DNA of 64,000 nucleotides from Fictibacillus barbaricus (GTDB lineage: Bacteria; Bacillota; Bacilli; Bacillales; Fictibacillaceae). Under the pieces are notes generated by a model. It was not told where the DNA came from. It saw nothing but the letters and a program-made list of their open reading frames with translations, and made no database searches. Below, piece by piece: positions 58,204 through 64,000 of the stretch. The stretch covers positions 124,001-188,000 of the forward strand of contig NZ_BMCE01000001.1 in the NCBI RefSeq assembly GCF_014635025.1, given 5' to 3'. The translations under genes were made by a program, and so were the position numbers. Positions within the stretch are counted from its first letter, which is position 1. Every line of letters starts with the position of its first letter.

Positions 58204-61200
58204 ATGAATAAGATGACCCAAACCGATATTTACCGGCCAAAAAATCCGGTTCGATTTGTAACCGCTTCCAGTCTATTTGATGGTCATGATGCATCGATCA
58301 ATATCATGCGAAGAATCATTCAGTCAAACGGATGTGAAGTGATCCATCTCGGGCATAACCGTTCTGTAGATGAAGTGGTGAGTGCTGCGATTCAGGAGGA
58401 TGTTCAAGGAATCGCGATCTCTTCTTACCAAGGCGGACATGTTGAGTATTTTAAATACATGATCGACCTGTTGAAAGAGCGTGGCGCAGGACATATTAAA
58501 GTCTTTGGCGGAGGCGGGGGCGTAATTATCCCACCCGAAATTAAAGAACTTCATGCATACGGAGTTACACGAATCTTCTCACCTGAAGATGGAAGATTGC
58601 TAGGCCTTCAGGGCATGATCAACTTCATGGTCGAAGAATGTGATTTCCCCACGGTTACATCCCTTTCCGATGAGATCGAGAAGGTGAAGGAAAAAGACGT
58701 TCGTTCCGTTTCGCGCCTGATCACGTTGGCTGAGAACGCAAAACAAGCACCTGAAGAGATCGCAGCAACAGCTGAACAGACGCTGCTCGAGCTAAAAGGA
58801 CTGCAGAAGCAAGTGCCTGTCCTAGGGATAACGGGAACAGGGGGAGCGGGGAAAAGTTCATTGACAGATGAACTAGTACGCCGTTTCTTAAACGAGTGTG
58901 AAGATAAGACAATAGCGATCATTTCCATCGATCCTACAAAACAAAAAACGGGCGGGGCACTCTTAGGTGACAGAATCCGCATGAACGCGATCTATCATCC
59001 ACGTGTATATATGCGCTCACTTGCTACACGCGGCTCCCGCTCAGAGCTTTCAGATGCGATCAAGGATGCGATAGCTGTAACAAAAGCGGCTGGCTATGAC
59101 CTGATCGTTGTTGAGACGAGCGGAATCGGGCAAGGCGATGCAGGGATCTCCGAGATCTCAGATGCGTCTTTATATGTGATGACGAGTGAATTCGGTGCGC
59201 CGTCTCAGCTTGAGAAGATCGATATGATCGATTACGCAGACATTATCGCGATCAACAAATTTGAGCGTAAAGGCTCTGAAGATGCTCTTCGTGATGTGAA
59301 GAAGCAATATCAGCGCTCTCGCAACTGGTTTGATAAGGATCTTGATGAGATGCCGGTCTACGGTACGATTGCGAGCCAGTTTAATGATGCGGGTACGAAC
59401 ATACTCTTCTACCACTTGATGAAGGTGATCGAAGAGAAGTCTGGTGTGGTCTGGGGAATCCAGCCTGCAGCAGAAGCCATGACAGCGAAAAAGAACGTCA
59501 TCATTCCAGGTGAGCGTGCTCAATATTTAAATGAGATCGCTCAAACTGTTCGCAAGTACCACGAGACAGTAGATGAACAATCAAAGCTTGCGCGTAAATC
59601 GTTCCAGATCAAAGGGACTCTTGAAACGGTAAAAGAATATAACGCAGCTGGCGAAGAAGTAGAAGTGGGCTTAAATAAAGCGCTTGAGAAAGTGGAAGAA
59701 CAGATTCTGCCGGCAACAAGTAAAATGCTGAAGGAATGGCCTGCTCTAAAAGAAATGTACAGCAAGAAAGAGTTTGTAACGAAGATTCGTGATAAAGAAA
59801 TCGTGACAGAGCTTACGACGAAAAGTCTATCAGGTCTTGATATCCCGAAAGTCGCTCTTCCAAAGTTCGAAGACTGGGGAGATATCGTTAAGTGGATCAT
59901 GAAAGAGAACGTTCCAGGTTCATTCCCTTATACAGCAGGCGTGTTTCCTTTTAAACGGAAAGGCGAAGATCCGAAGCGTCAGTTTGCAGGTGAAGGCACA
60001 CCTGAACGAACGAACCGCCGTTTTCACTATCTTTCAAAAGATGATGATGCGAAGCGCTTAAGTACAGCTTTTGATTCGGTGACATTATACGGGGAAGATC
60101 CTGATTATCGTCCGGACATCTACGGGAAAGTTGGAGAGAGCGGTGTAAGCATCTGTACACTCGATGATATGAAGAAGCTGTATGACGGCTTTGACCTGAT
60201 TGCTCCTTCTACATCGGTTTCAATGACGATCAACGGACCGGCACCGATCATTTTGGCGATGTTCATGAACACAGCGATCGATCAGCAAGTGAAAGTTTTT
60301 GCCGAGGAAAATGGAAGACAGCCGAACGAAGCAGAGTTTGCTGACATTAAAGCAAAGACACTTGCATCCGTCCGGGGAACGGTTCAGGCAGATATTTTAA
60401 AAGAAGATCAAGGTCAGAACACGTGTATCTTCTCTACTGAATTTGCACTTCGTATGATGGGTGATATTCAGCAATACTTTATTGATCATCAAGTGCGCAA
60501 CTACTATTCGGTATCGATTTCCGGCTATCATATTGCAGAAGCTGGTGCGAATCCGATCACGCAGCTCGCGTTCACACTGGCAAACGGCTTTACGTATGTT
60601 GAATACTACCTGAGCCGAGGGATGGATATTAATGCATTCGCGCCGAATCTATCGTTCTTCTTCTCCAACGGTTTGGATCCTGAATACAGCGTTATCGGCC
60701 GTGTAGCGAGAAGAATCTGGGCAACGGTTATGCGTGATAAGTACAAAGCGAACGAACGAAGCCAAAAGCTGAAATATCATATCCAGACTTCTGGACGCTC
60801 GCTTCACGCACAAGAGATCGATTTTAACGATATTCGTACGACGCTTCAAGCGTTGATGGCTCTTTATGATAACTGTAACTCTCTTCACACGAACTCATAT
60901 GACGAGGCGATCACAACACCGACTGAGGAATCTGTCCGCCGTGCGATGGCCATCCAGATGATCATCACGAAGGAGCTTGGGCTTGCACGCAATGAGAACT
61001 CGCTTCAAGGTTCGTTCATCATTGAAGAATTAACGGATCTAGTAGAAGAGATGGTTCTTCAAGAGTTTGAGCGTATGAATACGAGAGGCGGCGTACTCGG
61101 TGCGATGGAAACTCAGTATCAGCGCGGAAAGATCCAGGAAGAGTCCATGTATTATGAGATGAAAAAGCATGACGGATCACTTCCGATTATCGGAGTTAAC

Positions 61201-61476
61201 ACATACTTGAACCCGAACCCGCCATCTGAAGAAGAATTCAACATGCAGCTGGCACGTGCAACAAAGGATGAAAAAGAACAGCAGATCGCTAATTTGGCTG
61301 CTTTCCAAGAGGCAAGCAAGGATCAAGCTGGAGTGGCTCTGAAGCGCTTGAAGAGCGTAGCGCTCTCAGGTGGAAATATTTTTGAAGAACTCATGAACAC
61401 GGTGCAATTTGCGAGTCTAGGTCAGATCACAAGTGCCCTATATGAAGTTGGTGGGAAGTATAGAAGGAATATGTAG
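58204..61476 (+). CDS. icmF: Fused isobutyryl-CoA mutase IcmF
   Basis: A 1090-residue adenosylcobalamin enzyme interconverting isobutyryl- and butyryl-CoA (often also isovaleryl- and pivalyl-CoA). Domain order is typical: an N-terminal B12-binding domain (Asp26-Gly-His28 in SLFDGHDAS, then HLGHNRS), a central MeaI-like GTPase with GTGGAGKSS (about 210-218), [18 protein letters not shown] and NKFE, and a C-terminal TIM-barrel substrate domain (about 560-1090) with [12 protein letters not shown] and [35 protein letters not shown] is modest. It links branched-chain and straight-chain acyl-CoA oxidation. Confidence 0.96.
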   Translation: MNKMTQTDIYRPKNPVRFVTASSLFDGHDASINIMRRIIQSNGCEVIHLGHNRSVDEVVSAAIQEDVQGIAISSYQGGHVEYFKYMIDLLKERGAGHIKVFGGGGGVIIPPEIKELHAYGVTRIFSPEDGRLLGLQGMINFMVEECDFPTVTSLSDEIEKVKEKDVRSVSRLITLAENAKQAPEEIAATAEQTLLELKGLQKQVPVLGITGTGGAGKSSLTDELVRRFLNECEDKTIAIISIDPTKQKTGGALLGDRIRMNAIYHPRVYMRSLATRGSRSELSDAIKDAIAVTKAAGYDLIVVETSGIGQGDAGISEISDASLYVMTSEFGAPSQLEKIDMIDYADIIAINKFERKGSEDALRDVKKQYQRSRNWFDKDLDEMPVYGTIASQFNDAGTNILFYHLMKVIEEKSGVVWGIQPAAEAMTAKKNVIIPGERAQYLNEIAQTVRKYHETVDEQSKLARKSFQIKGTLETVKEYNAAGEEVEVGLNKALEKVEEQILPATSKMLKEWPALKEMYSKKEFVTKIRDKEIVTELTTKSLSGLDIPKVALPKFEDWGDIVKWIMKENVPGSFPYTAGVFPFKRKGEDPKRQFAGEGTPERTNRRFHYLSKDDDAKRLSTAFDSVTLYGEDPDYRPDIYGKVGESGVSICTLDDMKKLYDGFDLIAPSTSVSMTINGPAPIILAMFMNTAIDQQVKVFAEENGRQPNEAEFADIKAKTLASVRGTVQADILKEDQGQNTCIFSTEFALRMMGDIQQYFIDHQVRNYYSVSISGYHIAEAGANPITQLAFTLANGFTYVEYYLSRGMDINAFAPNLSFFFSNGLDPEYSVIGRVARRIWATVMRDKYKANERSQKLKYHIQTSGRSLHAQEIDFNDIRTTLQALMALYDNCNSLHTNSYDEAITTPTEESVRRAMAIQMIITKELGLARNENSLQGSFIIEELTDLVEEMVLQEFERMNTRGGVLGAMETQYQRGKIQEESMYYEMKKHDGSLPIIGVNTYLNPNPPSEEEFNMQLARATKDEKEQQIANLAAFQEASKDQAGVALKRLKSVALSGGNIFEELMNTVQFASLGQITSALYEVGGKYRRNM

Positions 61477-61491
61477 ATAAAAGTAACACTT

Positions 61492-61537
61492 AAAAGACAT
61501 AGTATCTCTAAAAAGAGATCCTATGTTTTTTTTGTAT
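61492..61537 (+). terminator. Terminator of the acyl-CoA operon
   Basis: ACATAG-ATCTCT pairs with AGAGAT-CTATGT and is followed by TTTTTTT. Confidence 0.88.
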
Positions 61538-61547
61538 GAATTCATGA

Positions 61548-61826
61548 TCACTTTCTCTTTTGGATAACGTGAAAAAATATCATCTGACCCAGCTGTGAAC
61601 ACATGTATATAGGAATGGACCAATACAGCCAATAACCTTTTTCATAATGAAAAAGTCCGATCGACATACTGAAATATTCTATCAGCACTGAAAAAGATGT
61701 CCAGATTAAGATATAAACAATAATCATAGACCCTTTAATTCGCAGCTTTACAAAAAAGTACATAAAAAAGTAACTGTAAGGTCCATACATCAGATATGAG
61801 AGACAAGAAAAGATAAAATCATACAC
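61548..61826 (-). CDS. Short membrane protein related to the C-terminal half of the gene at 62431
   Basis: A 92-residue protein with three helices. The sequence YDFIFSCLSYLMYGPYSYFF..., LIEYFSM...LFHYEKGYWLYW aligns by eye with residues about 72-160 of the CBO0543-like protein at 62431 (FDLVMYLLVYPLSGYLF..., LEWISVQFHVYKHLNWTYFY), so it is an N-terminally shortened relative. It is not an obvious fragment: AAGGAGGATGTGT sits right before the ATG. It is on the strand opposite the germination genes. Confidence 0.65.
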   Translation of the reverse strand: MYDFIFSCLSYLMYGPYSYFFMYFFVKLRIKGSMIIVYILIWTSFSVLIEYFSMSIGLFHYEKGYWLYWSIPIYMCSQLGQMIFFHVIQKRK

Positions 61827-61951
61827 ATCCTCCTTGTCACTTAGTATTTCTAATTGAAAAGGGGGATAAACTACTTATTAGATCAATTTATCCGAGGGAA
61901 TGGAAAAAAGTTTAAACTTTAAGCAGTACGTGTGCTATGGAGGGAGACCTC

Positions 61952-62434
61952 ATGACTATATTCTTGACGATCTCAATCATGCTGGGAATTGCGGCATTAT
62001 TATCCCTATTCATTTTAAAAAAATATTTTCATTCAACAGAGTTATTAACATTCTGGCTTTTCATATCTTCAATGTTATTTATTTTTTCCAATATTATTGA
62101 GCTGAATTATAAATGGATTAGGTTAAATAATGAAATAACTGTCTTTTGGATTTTAACGATTATTCGTTTAATCGTCATCCCCTGTTTATGCGTATGGCTG
62201 CTACTCATTTATTCTTCAAAAGAAATAAATAGGTCTATTAAAATGATATGTACAGGTTTATGGTTTGTTCTTTTAATAGGATTACAATTTCTTCTTAAAA
62301 CATTGAATCTTATTCAGTTTAAACAATGGAATTTTTATTTCTCATTTGTTGAATGGTTAATTTTATGGTTTCTTGCCGTAGGTTATTGGAGCACATTTAG
62401 GGTGTTATTAAAAAAAGAGGGGGTCATTGAATGA
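61952..62434 (+). CDS. Polytopic membrane protein near the ger locus
   Basis: A 160-residue protein with five hydrophobic helices and few charged residues; start MTIFLTISIMLGIAALLSLF. The ATG at 61952 follows GGAGGGAGACCTC; an in-frame ATG at 61937 precedes the site. Its end overlaps the next gene (ATGA). No firm family; companion of a CBO0543-like protein, a pairing often near germinant-receptor genes, but the function is unknown. Confidence 0.65.
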   Translation: MTIFLTISIMLGIAALLSLFILKKYFHSTELLTFWLFISSMLFIFSNIIELNYKWIRLNNEITVFWILTIIRLIVIPCLCVWLLLIYSSKEINRSIKMICTGLWFVLLIGLQFLLKTLNLIQFKQWNFYFSFVEWLILWFLAVGYWSTFRVLLKKEGVIE

Positions 62435-62940
62435 GGCTTCCTGAAACCTTTAACAGCAATGAATGGTTTATTATAGCCGTGTGTATCATTTTGATTACAC
62501 TGTCATTTCTTTTAAAAAGAAGCTTCTTATTTTCTCAAATCATCGTTATTTTTACAGTTAATTTCTTTCTGGCGGCAAGTCTTGATCATATTTTATCAGG
62601 TCCCCCATATGATCTATACGACATTATGGATATGCCTGAGTTTGAAATTTTTGATTTAGTCATGTACTTGCTCGTATATCCCTTAAGTGGATATTTGTTC
62701 ATTTGTTTTTTTTCCATCTTTATTGAAAAAGGGTTTCCAGTTATTGTATTCCTTTTTATGTCAACGCTTACTACAGTCGGTCTTGAATGGATCTCAGTTC
62801 AATTTCATGTGTATAAACATCTAAATTGGACCTATTTTTATTCGTTCATTTCCTATCTGGGCATCTTCAGTATAAATATAGCTCTCTATTTTTGGTTTGC
62901 GAACGAGAATAATTCCATACACAAATCTGCAAATAGCTAG
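62431..62940 (+). CDS. CBO0543-like polytopic membrane protein
   Basis: A 169-residue protein with about five helices. DLVMYLLVYPLSGYLFICFF and the LEWISVQFHVY/WTYFYS pattern, with Glu and His near the membrane border, are shared with the shorter protein at 61548. The start overlaps the stop of its upstream partner by four bases. A terminator follows. The function is unknown; context suggests a spore or germination role, unproven. Confidence 0.65.
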   Translation: MRLPETFNSNEWFIIAVCIILITLSFLLKRSFLFSQIIVIFTVNFFLAASLDHILSGPPYDLYDIMDMPEFEIFDLVMYLLVYPLSGYLFICFFSIFIEKGFPVIVFLFMSTLTTVGLEWISVQFHVYKHLNWTYFYSFISYLGIFSINIALYFWFANENNSIHKSANS

Positions 62941-62959
62941 AATTCAATATTTAAAGGAT

Positions 62960-62995
62960 AAAAACAGACGGGTTAATTCCCGTCTGTTTTTTTAT
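62960..62995 (+). terminator. Terminator before the GerA-family gene
   Basis: AAACAGACGGG and CCCGTCTGTTT (62962-62988) pair around TTAATT, followed by TTTTATTT. Confidence 0.9.
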
Positions 62996-63092
62996 TTAAT
63001 AATTGACCTGTAAAAAGCTAATGCTAAGAACCGAATAAAATCTTTTGGAATAGAATAAGTGTTTGATGTCTTAGGAAAGGATAACACTGATT

Positions 63093-64000
63093 ATGAAATG
63101 GTTTAGGAAAGGGTCAAAACAGGAAGATCTTTCACTTTATAATTTAATACAGCATTTTACAAAATCGGGTGATTTCATCCATTTTCATAATCCGCAGTCC
63201 CCTAAACCTTACTGGATTTCATACTATGGGTCACTTGTAGATGCTGAGATCGTTCATCGTGATATTCTTCCATACCTGCAAGATCCCAACATAAGTGGTT
63301 ATGAAGATTTCCAATCGGCAGTGCCTATTGAAAAAGTGGAGATAACCAGTGATCTGGAAACCATACAAAAAAAGATGTTAGCCGGGTCAGTGCTTATCCA
63401 GTTCAGCGAGAATGATAACAAAGGGGCACTCGTACGAGCAGAAATGAATAAAGCCCGGGAAGTATCGATTCCTGAAGAAGAGTTTAGTGTTGTAGGCCCA
63501 AAGGAATCTTTTGTTGAATCTTTAACTACGAACTTAAATTTAATAAGAAAACGCCTTCCTATCCCGCAACTTGCAATTAGAGAGTTTACGGTTGGAACCC
63601 TATCACAAACAAGAGTTGCCGTTTTATTCATAGAAGAGATTGCAAATGAAGAGAATATCAATACTGTCTTACAGAGGATAGGCGATTTAAAATACCATCA
63701 GATATTGGATAGTTCTTATATCGCCCAGATGATATCTGATAATGAAAACTCCCCATTTCCACAGCTTATTGACACAGAAAGGCCAGACCGGGTAGCGGGT
63801 GTTCTAGCTGAGGGAAGCATTGTTATATTAGTGGATGGATCACCTCATGCACTGATCGGTCCAACTACCCTCGTGAAATTTTTTGCTGCTTTAGAAGATT
63901 ATTTTATCAATTGGCAGCTAGCTTCAGCATTAAGGGTGATTCGATTATTTTCCGTGTCCTTTTCCATATTGGTTACACCTGTATATGTTGCCGTTCTCAC
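63093..64000 (+). CDS. GerA-family spore germinant receptor A subunit, C-terminus outside window
   Basis: The first 302 residues of a germinant-receptor A subunit (GerAA/GerKA type) are visible. The hydrophilic N-terminal domain shows HRDILPYLQD, FVESLTTNLNLIRKRL, RVAVLFIEEIANEENI and PFPQLIDTERPDRVAGVLAEG. A membrane segment begins near residue 285 (SVSFSILVTPVYVAV). The family senses nutrients in the spore inner membrane together with B and C subunits, which would lie to the right. AGGAAAGG lies 12-19 bases before the ATG. The sequence runs off the window end and is otherwise intact. Confidence 0.92.
   Translation, partial: MKWFRKGSKQEDLSLYNLIQHFTKSGDFIHFHNPQSPKPYWISYYGSLVDAEIVHRDILPYLQDPNISGYEDFQSAVPIEKVEITSDLETIQKKMLAGSVLIQFSENDNKGALVRAEMNKAREVSIPEEEFSVVGPKESFVESLTTNLNLIRKRLPIPQLAIREFTVGTLSQTRVAVLFIEEIANEENINTVLQRIGDLKYHQILDSSYIAQMISDNENSPFPQLIDTERPDRVAGVLAEGSIVILVDGSPHALIGPTTLVKFFAALEDYFINWQLASALRVIRLFSVSFSILVTPVYVAVL

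Overview
The window is a chromosomal segment of an endospore-forming, aerobic Bacillaceae bacterium. Moderately low GC, strong AGGAGG-type ribosome binding sites, TTG/GTG starts, GerQ/CwlJ/Spo0M/GerA sporulation genes, HemQ and a B12-dependent IcmF all point that way. Gene order echoes the ywd-ywf-ywg-ywh-ywi-ywj region of Bacillus subtilis, but insertions and the IcmF cluster suggest another genus, perhaps Fictibacillus-like (inference). No rRNA, tRNA, CRISPR array, insertion sequence or prophage was seen.

Layout. 1-13.4 kb: a membrane protein cut by the window edge, an InhA-type secreted metalloprotease, two 5'-nucleotidase-family phosphatases (one cytoplasmic, one secreted behind a possible Pho box), a SLAP-domain protein with a PlsC acyltransferase, YajQ, a hydrolase, a FAD oxidoreductase, a stress protein and a beta-carbonic anhydrase. 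13.4-20 kb: YwdI, small membrane proteins (one behind a LexA-like box), YwdK, the cwlJ-gerQ germination pair, hemQ, spo0M and pta with an upstream cre site. 20-24.2 kb: a TetR regulator and a divergent RND exporter with three similar operators between them. 24.2-35 kb: lipL with a methyltransferase, ywfO-ywgA, a purine permease with paired PurBox-like sites, ywhD, pbpG and an MTA/SAH deaminase. 35-36.9 kb: a short accessory patch holding an alpha/beta hydrolase behind a 9-codon leader peptide and two RNA hairpins, and a holin-like type I toxin gene. 36.9-49.2 kb: speE-speB, an AmiS/UreI channel, a PAS histidine kinase, YfmJ, ywiB-argS, DinB, XapX, uvsE and clsB. 49.3-61.5 kb: a fatty and branched-chain acyl-CoA degradation cluster (fadF, thiolase, hydroxyacyl-CoA dehydrogenase, two acyl-CoA dehydrogenases, MeaB/ArgK GTPase, TetR regulator, icmF). 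61.5-64 kb: small polytopic membrane proteins and the start of a GerA-family germinant receptor gene.

The most unusual signals are not large genes. (1) The leader-peptide attenuator at 35.3 kb could make a putative macrolide-esterase-like hydrolase inducible by an antibiotic. (2) Four intergenic arrays share one design, 4-5 units of 20-21 bp with a constant core and variable spacer, yet each has its own core sequence. (3) A structured dispersed repeat occurs as a short copy (28.9 kb) and a long copy (56.3 kb). (4) A type I toxin and a LexA-box holin-like gene lie in otherwise housekeeping DNA. The regulatory sites proposed here (FadR-like, cre, PurBox, Pho box, TetR operators) rest on pattern matching by eye only.
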